NCBI GenBank assembly: GCA_030280995.1
Contig: JASXTE010000003.1
Coordinates: 50,262,974-50,326,973, forward strand
Length of the DNA stretch: 64,000 nt
Source of the DNA: Hemileia vastatrix
Lineage: Eukaryota > Basidiomycota > Pucciniomycetes > Pucciniales > Zaghouaniaceae
Reading direction: 5' to 3'
Shown: positions 11,196 to 22,306 of the stretch, piece by piece
How the letters are laid out: every line of letters starts with the position of its first letter
Position numbering within the stretch: position 1 is the first letter of the stretch
The notes under the pieces: generated by a model
Databases searched by the model: none
Told to the model about the DNA's origin: nothing
The model's input: the letters and a program-made list of their open reading frames with translations, nothing else
Made by a program: the position numbers and the translations under genes

Positions 11196-12329
11196 TGTCA
11201 GCCAGGCTATTCCAGGAGTCCAGTAAATGATATATAAATTATAAAACCTTAAAGAGTGGGTAAGACTTGTATTTAATGAATATAACTTAATATTTTATTG
11301 CATAATGAAATTATATAAGAATTTTATTATATACAAGTGTTACATTAAATTTATTGGTTATATATATTTTTATATAAAATTAAATTGAGCATAATATAAT
11401 ATATTCTACAAATAATGGCGCATTTTTATGTATTTAATAATTATAAATTTATATTGAATTAATTGAAAAACATATATTATAATTATAAGTGTAAAATTGA
11501 TTTATAATATATTTAAATTAATTACTTAAATTTATATATTAAATAATACCTCTCATATGATACTAAACAATAATTAATGACACTTCTTTTGACTCTTAAT
11601 TGTGTTAGAAAAAACAAATAAATTAATTTGGACTAAATTGAGATTAATTGCTTGTTTTGTTGCGTCAAATTATTTTTTGTTTCACTTAAAATATCCTTAA
11701 ATCAGACTGTACTATCTGTTTGGAATTATTTTTCTCATAGTTCCTATGTTCCAATCTTGTTTAGTTATTCACTATTTTTACTTACTGATTTGGGAATTAA
11801 TGGCGGGGAACCTGGATTCTTAATTGGGGTTTTAATTAATTGTTTCATGTTTTTCTCTATATTGTTATGTTTCATTTACTCTTTTGATATATTTGTTTTA
11901 TTCCATTCTAATCATTGTATTTACAAAGATAGTGGCGCTTCAGAGGAGCCATTGCCTATAAAAGGGCCTTGGATAATCCCCTGTAGCCTCATCACTTATT
12001 ACACACTCAACAAATTAAATAACCATTTTATTACGTTTATATTTTTTATTAGTAATACAAATCTAATTTAAATTCTATACAACAAATCAAAGGTTGCTTT
12101 AAGTCTAATAGTAATTAAAATTTTTTGCCGCGCAGTACCCTTACATTTAATAATATTATTATTAATAAAATCTAAGTTTTTGTCACCTCTCAAAGTTGCT
12201 CACCGTTGTCTCCCTCTCAAATAAATTATATATATATATTTGGTTTATTTCTTTATTTTCCTTTGTTCTCCTCCTTCTCTCCTCCTTTTTCTCCTATTTT
12301 TCTTACCTCTTCTAGACGACTGACCGACA
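11196..12329 (+). repeat. 3' LTR of G1 (1134 bp)
   Basis: Near-identical to 1987-3122, with the same TG...CA termini and a TATA box at 11957-11964. Differences include GAAACTGG against GAACCTGG, AGTATCACTTC against AGTGGCGCTTC, and T-run length changes. It is followed by the GCTGA duplication at 12330-12334. Confidence 0.96.
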
Positions 12330-12334
12330 GCTGA

Positions 12335-15136
12335 ATTATCCACCTAGAGTTCATCCAAACCACAGGTACACAATTTTTTATCTTTAAAAAACAATCAATT
12401 AAGTACAATTTATCCCTGACGGCTCTCATTTGCTTCAACATCTCTACTGGCCTTTGATATTAGCAATAATACTTGGATTTCTTTTTTCATATTTGATCGC
12501 TTTAAATTAATTTTTTATTCCTCATATTGCTCTTGGATATCAATTAATAAATTTTAAAATAAATTATTTTAATATTTTTATACATTTTTTTAATAATATT
12601 ATAAAATGTGTAACATCACTCAGTATGCATTTGGCACACAATTTTTCGCTATACTTATATAATTAATAATATAATTAATACAAAAAATTAATCAAACAAT
12701 ATGTATGAGTGAGGCACAAAGATAAAATACCAGTAGACATGTTTGTAAGAAATAGCAGATGAACTGAAGAAAAATTCTACCCCAGCCGCTCTCCATCATA
12801 GAAGTGTCCAGCACAAGTTTGGCCGAACTTGTGCTGGACACTTTTGGTCATGTGCAGTCAGATGGGATCAATTCTCTGTATGGCAACAAAAAAATTTTTT
12901 TATCAAATTTCACTAGAAGTAGTTTGGTTTAGCTGAATCATTTACCTGCTGTTCTGCCCAATATCAGGTGTATAATTTTTTATCTTTAAAGAAAAGGTCA
13001 CTTTTTACATTAAGCCCTGATGGCTCCCATTTGCTTTAACACCTCTACTGGCTCTTGATAGCAGGAATTTCACCAGTATTTTTTTCATATTTTAACTCTT
13101 TGACTTTTATTTTACTCTTTTATTCCTCTTTTTACTTTTAAATTTCAATTTAATTTTTGTAAAACTATTCCTTTCCATATTTATTTACATCTATTTTAAA
13201 AAATTATTGAAGGTATAAATTCACATGGTATGCATTTGGCACACAAGTTTTTGCTATACTAATAACATTAATAATATAATGGTGATAAAATATTAATCGG
13301 ATAATAAATATGAAAGATACAGACTGATCAAATACCAGTAGACATGTTTATGAGAAATACAAGATGAACGAACTGAAGAAAATTTCCACCCAAGCTACTC
13401 TCCATCATAAAAGTGTCCAGCACAAGTTCGGCCGAACTTGTGCTGGACACTTTTAGTCACATGCAGTCAGATGGGATCAATTCTCTATATGGCAACAAAA
13501 AAACATTTTTTTATTAAACTTCACTACAAGCAGTTTTGTTTAGCTGAATCATCCACCTGTTGTTCTTCCCAACCTCAGGTGTATAATTTTTTATCTTTAA
13601 AAAAAAGGTCACTTATTACAATTTAGCTCTGATGGCTCCAATTTTTTTCAACACTTCTACTGGCTCTTGAGAGCAAGAATTTTACTAGTATTTTGTTTTT
13701 CATAATTGATCTCTTTGAGATTAATTTTACCTTTTTATCCCTCATATTGCTTTTGTATATCAATTTATTTTTTGTAAAACAAATCATTTTCATATTTTTT
13801 TACCTTTATTTAATAATATTATAAAAGGTGTAACATCACCCGGTATGCATTTGGCACACAAGTTTTTGCTATACTTATAATATTAATAATATAATGGTGA
13901 CAATAAATTAATCAAATGATATATATGAGTTAGGCACAAAGATCAAGTACCAATGGACATGTTTATAAGAAATACCAGATTAACTGAAGAAAAATTCTAC
14001 CCTAGCTAACCTCCATCATAAAAGTGTCCAGCACAAGTTTGGCCAAACTTGTGCTGGACACTTTTTGTCACATGCAGTCTGGTGTGATCAATTATCTCTC
14101 AATCATTGAACTAGAAGTTGTTTGATATGGCTAAATGGTTATGCTGAAGTTTTTTTAAACCTCAGATTGGCACTTTTTTGTTTTTCAAAAAAGCAATTAT
14201 AGTCCAAGTTTAGCCTCACTGGTGGACATTTGCCCCAACATGTCTACTTGCTCTTGATGGCAGTATATTTATTTTAATTTTTTATTTCATATTTGATTCC
14301 TTTAATTTTACCTTTTTATCCCTCATATTGCTTTTGTATATCAATTTATATCTTGTAAAACAAATCATTTTCATATTTTTTTACCTTTATTTAATAATAT
14401 TATAAAAGGTGTAACATCACCCGGTATGCATTTGGCACACAAGTTTTTGCTATACTTATAATATTAAAACATAATGGTGACAAAAAATCAATCAAATGAT
14501 AAATATGAGTGAGGCACAAAGATCAAATACCAGTGGACATGTTTATAAGAAATACCAGAAGAACTGAAGAAAAATTCCACCCTAGCTAACCTCCATCATA
14601 AAAGTGTCCAGCACAAGTTCGGCCAAACTTGTGCTGGAAACTTTTGGTCACATGCAGTCTGATGTGATCAATTCTCTCTATTGCAATGAAGATGAATTAT
14701 TGTTCAATAATTGCACTAGAAGTTGTTTGATATGGCAAAATTGTCATCCTGAAGTTTTGGTAAAGCTCCAGTAGATTTTTTTTATTTTTACAAAAAAGAA
14801 ATTATAGTCCAAGTTTAGTGCCACTGGTGGGCTTTCACCCCATCATTTCTACTTGCTCTTGATGGGAGGAATTTCACTTTAATTTTTTATTTCATATTTG
14901 ATCCCTTTAATTTTACCTTTTTATCCCTCTATTGCTTTTGGATATCAATTTATTTTTTGTAAAACAAATCATTTTCATATTTTTTTACCTTTATTTAATA
15001 ATATTATAAAAGGTGTAACATCACCCAGTATGCATTTGGCACACGAGTTTTTGCTATACTTATAATATTAATAACATAATGGTGACAAAAATCAATCAAA
15101 TGATAAATATGAGTGAGGCACAAAGGTCAAATACCA
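12335..15136. repeat. Palindrome-bearing satellite array, right part
   Basis: Continuation of the array after G1. Palindromes are at 12800-12845, 13409-13454, 14020-14065 and 14600-14645 (spacing 609, 611, 580). Inter-palindrome DNA also carries conserved blocks such as 'ATGCATTTGGCACACAAG' and 'GGCACAAAGATCAAATACC'. The last unit breaks off near 15136 before its next palindrome. No coding capacity. Confidence 0.92.
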
Positions 15137-16395
15137 ATTAATCAATAGTTCTTTTTAATATTATAAATTTTTTGATTAAATAAAATGGTAATAATGAATT
15201 ATATTTTTCATCCACAATCCCACTCTAATGATTCCCACTGCACAAAAAGGGTTCACTCAGTCCTTTCTTTACTGCTTGTGCATATATTTTATTGCCCACA
15301 GTACTACAATTTTTTGTAGTGATTATCCCACATCTGATTCAGGAATATTTTTAAACAATATAAGTTTTTTTTAAAAAAGACCTTATCATATCCAATATCC
15401 CACAAAAAATACAACCTGTTTTTGTATTAAAGCCCCTTAATTATTAAGAAATTGTTAAAATAATTAGATTAGACCCTGGCACAGCTAGATCCATACCAAC
15501 CGACCTAAAGTCTTTTCAATATTGAAAACAATTAAATAAAATTATGATATCATACTAAATTATGGGCACCAACCATAATTCAGAACTTCTCATTTGCTCT
15601 GCTACAAAATGAGTGCATGTAGCATTTTTCTAACGTCGGACTGTTTTTCTTCCTTCCCTCACACCTTTAGTCCAGAATGAAAATTTAGTATGAGTTTTGG
15701 TCAAAATGGTTTGCCAGTATTATCTGTATGCAATATGAATTCATATTCCATATTTCTATTTATGCATAAAATATAGTCGTTAAGCATCATTTTTTTTGCA
15801 TTTTTCAATCATTATGCATATTTATGCATATTCATATGCATATTCATTATAAAGATTTATATGCATATTAATATATTTTATTCATATACGTATATGCACC
15901 TTTTTTTGCATATTCAATATGCATATTTTTTATGCATAATCACTATGCATATTTTTTATGCATATTTTTATGCATATTTTTTATTCATATTTATTCTTCA
16001 TAGTCATTATGCATACACTTTGGATAGGCAATTCACATCAATTTTTAGCATGCAATAAGTATCCACCATGCAAATTCAAATGCATATGCATCTATATCAT
16101 ACACGCAACATATATTCAAGTTTAATATTTGAATATTAAGGTATGCTAAGTGATGTTGTTCAACCTTTTGCCAAACCTGAGATTAACTGATGTTCAATGT
16201 GGTTCTTAAGCTCTGCTCAAGGAGGGATTGTTCTGGATTCAATCTGTGACAGTTTATTTTTTCAATGTTTTTTCATCAGATTTAAAAACATCTTTCTGAC
16301 AGTTTCAGGATGGTTTCCCAACAGTTTCCTGACAAATTCCTAATAGTTTCAAAAAGAGGGAACTGCTAGCAGTTCACCCCCAGATTTCCCGTGGT
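15137..16395. other. AT-rich spacer with ATGCAT-rich patch
   Basis: No gene recognised. From about 15765 to 16090 the sequence is dense in ATGCATATT-type words (many NdeI/NsiI-like ATGCAT and CATATG sites), an imperfect microsatellite. The short ORF across 15861-16058 is a translation of that repeat and is not a gene. Confidence 0.6.
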
Positions 16396-17319
16396 GTATG
16401 TATACATAAACCTCATATTCAGTGAAATATGTAGTTATATTATGTATATTTAGGTCTATAAGTGGGTTTTAACCTCTTAATAGCCTATAAGCTTTATTTT
16501 TCTGCTTATTTTAGGTTATATGGATGTATTAAGAGTACTCAAAACACCTACACAAGCATATACACCTTTTTCAGGCGCATATATCCAGTTTGGACAACTT
16601 AATCTTATTCCTTTGATGGATTTTCACGGATTTATAGGTTGGGAGATGATTACTGGGTTAATATGGATACTTGGGGATGTTATTGAGGGCTTGGAAAGTT
16701 AATTTGGTTCCTTTATATGCTTTGCGTCTAATTATATACTCTTTAGATGAGTTATTTTACCTGTTTCTTTATGGTATCTGCTTTTATCTATTTATTTTAT
16801 TTATGGTATGGGTCTGTGGTATCATTAATTGTGATGGAGGGTCATAACTGGAGGTCTGGGTGTTGAGACTGCTTGAATTCAATGCCATGGGGAGGTAATG
16901 GGCCCTAACAGTACTGTAATTTCTGGGGATAGCAGTGACATCATTTGGATTGAAAGTCTGTGCACTCCAGTGGATTTGGGTATAAGTAAGGGAGGATTTG
17001 ACGGGTTATTGGACATCATTCAATAAATAAATCACTTACTACAACACAAATAATCACTATAATACTATTATTATTATATATAAATATATTATAAAGCATT
17101 TATAAATTGATATTAGCTTTATATAAGCTATAACTATATTTTATTTATCTATTTTCCACCACTAGCAAGCATAAAAATCCAATTATTGTGAGTTTATATT
17201 GAGAATAACTATTTTATTAGTCTTCCCCTGAGTTTTAATCACTAAATAATTTAACAATAAGTAGTAGGACAATTAATAGTTACTATTAAATCATATTTAA
17301 ATACTAGCACACACTGACA
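16396..17319 (+). mobile_element. 5'-truncated LTR, relative of the solo LTR in G1
   Basis: Matches the solo LTR from about 5605 to its end: shared 'TGTATACATAAA', 'CTTATTTTAGGTTATATGG', the GGAGGTCTGGGTGTTGA block and the ACTGACA terminus at 17319. The first 260 bp of the LTR are missing and no target duplication can be seen. Diverged by substitutions and small indels, so it is an older copy. Confidence 0.85.
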
Positions 17320-18287
17320 TCTTATCTAATAATTAAATTAGTATACTATTAATAAACCACATACAAACAAGAATTATTTCAACTATTTAGATGAAAAAAA
17401 TAAGGACATTAGCTTATTTTATAATGAAGTTTCAATTTGTAAAATGTAATTTTTATTTGATATATTAAATTAGTTTTTACCTTGATTTTTCATTGAAACT
17501 TAGAAATATGGTTTTAAAAAAGGAATGCAATACTCAGAAGGAATTTTATCATTTATGTTTATAACAAGAAATTTCCTCATTAAAAGTAGCTAAAACATAA
17601 GCTTAAAATTAGACCAATTATCTTATTTAGTATAGTTTAAAAAAAACTTAGATGAGTGCTTTCCTTAATCTATAACTTGAAAAAATGTTACACTAAAATA
17701 TAATGAAATTCATATGCATGTTTTTTGAATCAAAAAATATTTTATGATTATTCAAAGGTTTATTTATTTCCAACAATTCATGTAGCATTTAAAATAAATC
17801 TATTTCATCAAGAAATTTACTTTTTTATACTTTAAAAAATCTGACATCAAACTCAAAAATATGTTTAAAACAAATTGAATTTTAAGTCAGCTTAAAGAAC
17901 ATTCAGAAACTGGATTACATTGAGAGTTTAATCTAAGTTCCATCTTAGCTTAGATATAATATTTTTGAAAAATGTATATTTTCATTGACATAAAATATAT
18001 TTATTAATGAAAATCAGTAAAAACGTTTTTAATCCTGTTGAATAAATAGTAATATATATTTTGAGTGATTTCATTTTTTTTTCTTAAATTTGTGATAATT
18101 ACATGTATTCATTCAGGTATATATAACACTATAAAGGTAGAAAATCAAGCTTAAAGGTGGGATATATCAAATAAGATTTGTATTATTTTTGTTCTCAAAC
18201 CCAACAATGCTTATAAAATCGGTTCTGCACATGTTCAATAGAGCTGAATGTTGAAATAAAAGATAAGAAATTTCATCTTATCATTTC
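17320..18287. other. AT-rich spacer
   Basis: No ORF, repeat family or RNA gene recognised. Base composition is very AT-rich. It directly precedes the AAT target duplication (18288-18290) of the Harbinger-type complex. Confidence 0.6.
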
Positions 18288-18290
18288 AAT

Positions 18291-18361
18291 AGGGGGTATC
18301 AATGTTCAGGGATCCACAATTAGGGATCAGAATTTTTTTTTCCCAGGATCAGACATTATTA
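18291..18361 (+). repeat. Left terminal inverted repeat of the Harbinger complex
   Basis: AGGGGGTATCAATGTTCAGG, then GATCCACAATTAGGGATCAG and a T-run, ending AGACATT. The reverse complement of 55943-56012 matches it with a few substitutions and small indels. Confidence 0.85.
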
Positions 18362-18374
18362 ATTGCAGAAGATT

Positions 18375-18406
18375 CTTATCCACTAGCCCCGGGGCTAGTG
18401 GATAAG
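18375..18406. repeat. Perfect 32-bp palindrome
   Basis: CTTATCCACTAGCCCC followed by its exact reverse complement, centred between 18390 and 18391. It lies just inside the left inverted repeat. It would form a GC-capped hairpin; function unknown. Confidence 0.9.
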
Positions 18407-18687
18407 GAATCCCTAATAATACATTATCCTGCCTCTTATACCCCAATTTTCATTCCTAATTCCTGATCCCAAACTCATCACATTCATGATTGAATTTTTA
18501 AGAAAGTCACATGACATATAATTTCTGATGCCATCCTTAAGTCTTTCCTCACTCTATACTACTTAATTTTGGTGGTTAACACTTAAGTTTTTTTTTATCT
18601 ACACACCCCAACTGCACATTTGGCGGCAAATTCCCACTTCCCACGCATCACCTAAACCTTCTACCAACACCTATACTACTGACAAGA

Positions 18688-19929
18688 ATGAAGCACCTCT
18701 CTACTAGATCGCTACTTCACTCCACTATTAATGCTATAACTTTACTTTTAGTCCTCTACTATAAATCTGACTCTTATTTGGAAGATGCCTTAGCCTATTT
18801 GTGTTTTCTTTCCAAAAAGTGTTACTTCATTTCCAGGGGGCCAAATCTTTATCATGATCCCCGATATGATCTCCGCTCCATTCTCAACATTCCCCAAATA
18901 AACTTCACCCAATTCTTTCTTCAAACTTTATCAACTCATCTCTGAACATCCTATCTTTCATAACAATTCCCATAACAAACAGTGCAATCCTGCCATTCAA
19001 CTTTCTGTTGCGCTATGTTGCTTTGGCTCAAATGGAAATGGTGCTTCTGTAAGACCTTTGGATAATCTATTTAACATAGGATATGGTATGGTGATATTAT
19101 ACACCAAGAGCTGTATGATTGCTATCCTTTCCTTCAAGTCTCAAACACTTGCTTGGCCAACTCCAGAACAACAACTTGAATCCTCTCAAATAATGCAAAC
19201 TGAAGGTTTCCCTGGCTGTGTAGGTTTTGTTGATGGCACAACTATACCTTTGAGTCAAAAGCCTGCTGATGATGGGAACCATTATTTTGATTGCAAAAAA
19301 AGGTTTGTTCAAAATCTTCTCCAATTCCTCATCATTCATGAACTAACTTTTTATCTTCCTTCTAGATACTCTATTGCTGTTCAACTTATATGTGATGTCA
19401 ATAAAAAATTTATTGCTTTTCACAGTAACTGCCCTGGATCATGTCATGACTCTTCCGTCTTCAAAAAATGAGGATTTCTCAAACCCCAGACTCATACTTT
19501 GACAAATCTCAATACCTCCTTGCAGACTCAGCATATGCAAGTGGGAAGTACATTATACCTGCTTTCCGTGGTGCAACCTTAGAAAATGACCCCAAAACTA
19601 AATTTAATTATCACCTTTCCCAATCAAGAGTACAGATTGAACATGCTATAGGTATTTCAAATGGAAAATTTTCTAGTCTTTGGGTGCTCAGAATCCAATT
19701 TCAAAAAAAATTGGAGATCAAAACTGCAAATCATTGGATCATGACTTGCATTGTACACCAAAATATCCTAGCTGATTTAAAGGATGAGTGGAATGATCTT
19801 TATGAAGAAGAGGATCCTGAACCAGCACCAGCTCTCCCCTCCCTTGAATCGCAAAACATTCAATCAACCAGCATACAATCCATTATAATTTCAATCACTC
19901 TCCAACATTTCACTTCACAACACTTTTAA
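18688..19929 (+). pseudogene. PIF/Harbinger DDE transposase, frameshifted
   Basis: A DDE_Tnp_4-type transposase, the enzyme that cuts and rejoins DNA at the inverted repeats. The N-terminal segment (18688-18945) is helical. The catalytic part starts around 19030, with the first Asp in GFVDGTTIPL (about 19220), the conserved NCPGSCHDSSVF, the second Asp in LLADSAYASG (about 19520) and the Glu in VQIEHAIG (about 19635). All three acidic residues are present. Two frameshifts break the gene: one near 18920-18935, where the first frame runs into a TGA, and one in the A run at 19462-19468. ATG at 18688 is the first in-frame start. It may still be a source protein only in repaired relatives. Confidence 0.88.
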
Positions 19930-20029
19930 AATTTTATTTTGGTGCTCCAAAAATGTCCACTTTTTGTACTTTTTTCACTTGGTTTGGTATTTTTGTTTGA
20001 TGAAATTGTTTTTTTTTTTGAATTTATGG

Positions 20030-20590
20030 TGTGGTCTTCCAAAATTGGCAGACACCTTTTTTGCTCTGTTTGGCGTTGTTTTGGTATGTCTTAATTGGCG
20101 TTGGCTGAATAATTTAGTGTTTTTTTGGTTTTATTAAGTGAATATTGGGACTAAAGGTATGTGGGTACTACCATTGGATAGCCCCAATTTTTCTCTACCT
20201 TTGATGTCTTTATGATATTTTTCATATTCCAAGTTTTGAGGGGTCATTTACTCATTTTTCATTTCTAAAAGATAGCTGTTTAATTTTGTTTTTTGTTTTT
20301 AAGGGCTAACCTAAAGTCTTAGGGTTAAGTGCTTAGTACCATTAAGTAGAGCTAATTTGGCTCTATATATTATGTCCCAATGTTTTCATAGCTTAATTAT
20401 GTGTTTTAAGGGTTTTAGTAGTTGCGGTGGATTTTTCTAAGTATTTTGGGGTTCATTGGAGGTTTTTGGTGGTTTTCTGGCTTCAGGGTGTTCCAGCTGC
20501 CTCTAGGCGGGCCTCCTGAAGTTGCGGGGACCCCCTGCCTTGGTGCTAAGAGGCTGGGAAGTGCTTATCTTTTTTTTGGATGGCTCATTG
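20030..20590 (+). repeat. Diverged, truncated G3-type LTR
   Basis: Starts TGTGGTCTTCCAAAATTGGC and follows the first half of the G3 LTR: the TGTCTTAATTGGC block, the CTTAGTACCATTAAGTAGAG block and the CAG...CTGCCTCTAGGCGGGC patch. Similarity fades after about 20590. It is much more diverged than the other G3-type LTRs, so it is an older insertion. Confidence 0.75.
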
Positions 20591-20924
20591 GTTTTCTTTC
20601 ACCAGCTCAACATGAAATCACATATTTTGTCAGTGTTTTTTTTTCATTCATCACTCATATCTTTTTCAAACTCTCCTCAAACATCCATCAAATATTTTCA
20701 ATTCCTCTATATCATTCCTCTATTTATCATCTCATCTCTCCAGGTAAGTCATTATTTTTCTTATTTTTGATTTTTTTTACTTGCTAATAATTTATTTTTC
20801 TCTTTTTTTTTGTCCTTTTTTTTTCTTTTCTTTTTTTTTGTCCTGTAAGTGCTTTTTTTTTGGTTTTCAAGGTAAGACTAATTTTTTTTTTGTTCTATCT
20901 TTTTTTTCTTTTTTTCACCCTCCA
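20591..20924. other. T-rich spacer
   Basis: Pyrimidine-rich sequence with long T runs. Several overlapping open frames exist only because the strand is so T-rich; no protein family is recognised. Confidence 0.5.
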
Positions 20925-21690
20925 TCATCCCCCTTTCCCCCCTCCTTGTCTGCCTCCATTCCCTCCTTTCTCCCCTTCTTGGCCACCTCAAGTCCCCCCT
21001 TTTCCCCCCTCCTTGTCTTCCTCCATACCCCCCCATTTTCCCCTTCTTGGCCACCTCAACTCCCCCTTTTAATCCCTCCTTGCCCACCTCAACCCCCCCC
21101 TTTACCCCCTCCTTGCCTGCCTCAAACTCCCCCACTTTACCCCCCTTTACCCCTTCTTTACCCTTCCTTTACCCCCCCTTTACCGCCTCCTTGGCCCCCT
21201 AAAGCCCACTCCTTTACCCCCTCCTTAGCCCTCTTAAGCCTTCCCCTTTACCCCCTCATTTCCCCCATCAAATCACCCCATAAACCGTTCCACACCCCCT
21301 CCACCACCTACTTATCAAATTGCTAATGATTCGATAAGTTGGGTGCAGGGGGGGGGGGGGGGTTGAGGTGGGTCTGAGGGGGTAAAGGGGGGCTTAAGGG
21401 GGTTAAGGAAGGGGTAAAGGGGGGGCTTGAGGGGGCCAAGGAGGTGGTAAAGGGGGGGGGGTAAAGGGAGGGTAAAGGGAGGGTAAAGAAGGGGTAAAGG
21501 GGAGGTAAAGGGAGGGTCAAGAAGGGGTAAAGGGAGGGTTTGAGGCAGCTAAGGAGAGGTTAAAGGGGGGTTTGAGGCGGCTGGGGAGAGGTTAAAGGGG
21601 GATATAGGGGGGTAAAGAAGGGGTAAAGAAGGGGTAAAGGGAGGGTAAAGGGGAACTAAAGGGGGGTTTGAGGTGGGAAAGGAGGGCATT
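20925..21690. repeat. C-rich/G-rich inverted minisatellite
   Basis: From 20925 to about 21320 the + strand is almost pure C/T with repeated CCCCCTTTACCCC-type words. From about 21345 to 21690 it is almost pure G/A (GGGGTAAAGGGG). The two halves are reverse complements in large part, for example CCTCCTTGGCCCCC at about 21187 against GGGGGCCAAGGAGG at about 21432. The axis is near 21330. It would form a long hairpin or triplex-prone structure. Apparent ORFs here are repeat translations. Confidence 0.85.
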
Positions 21691-22306
21691 TTGAAGAAAA
21701 AAAAAGACTAATCTCTGCTTTTTAATTTTTTTTATAGAATTCATTTTCTTTCCCTTAGTTTCTGGAAATTTGCCCCCGTTTCCTAAATAAATTGGGTAAT
21801 TTATTTTTTTATATTTGAGTTTGTTTTTTCAAATAATTAATTATTCTGAAATTTACTGAAATCAATTTTTTTATTTATATTTTAATAAATTGGATTGAAT
21901 GATATCAAGAATTATTTCCAATAGCAGGTAAGTAATTTTTATTAATTTATTTATTTTTTTAAATTAAATTTACTGAATTTATTTTAATTTTTATTTAATC
22001 TTTTTTTTTGGGTGATTGTGTTTTACCTTGTATTTTAATTATAATTCAGGTTTTTATTTTGAAATATTATTTTTTTTCAAAATTTTTTACTGATTTTTTT
22101 TCAACTTATTTTATTTGTTTTTTTTTACCAAAAAAAAATTTTTCTTTTCAATTATTTTACTGATAATTTTTTATTGTTGGGGGCTTTTTTAATATATATT
22201 TTTTTTTTTATTTTTTTTGTTTTATAATTTTTTTTCCCAGGAAGTTACTATGTAAAATTTAACTTGCTCATCTTCTTTAACATCAATTTTTTCTGAATTA
22301 TCTTTC
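21691..22306. other. T-rich spacer upstream of the oxygenase relic
   Basis: Long T runs, no gene recognised. It could contain the promoter or 5' untranslated part of the pseudogene that follows. Confidence 0.45.

Larger units (their letters stand above)
1987..12329 (+). mobile_element. Ty3/gypsy chromovirus G1, full length but coding-dead
   Basis: Two LTRs (1987-3122 and 11196-12329) begin TGTCAGCC and end GACCGACA. They are flanked by the 5-bp target duplication GCTGA at 1982-1986 and 12330-12334. Removing element plus one duplication restores the satellite sequence, and the palindrome spacing across it becomes about 605 bp, as in neighbouring units. Internal order is leader ORF, gag (capsid, zinc knuckle), protease, RT, RNase H, integrase, chromodomain, then a polypurine tract, which fits a chromovirus. 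The pol frame has four stops: TAA 6853, TAG 7339, TAA 8845 and TAG 10285. The LTRs differ at only a small number of sites, so the insertion is fairly young. Confidence 0.95.

Noticed and set aside
16520..16702. 60-codon ORF similar to one at 5676-6080
   Set aside because: Shared only because both lie in copies of the same LTR; the frame is broken in different places.
20781..21326. 181-codon Pro/Ser-rich ORF
   Set aside because: It is the translation of the C-rich half of an inverted minisatellite, with similar ORFs in other frames; composition explains it.
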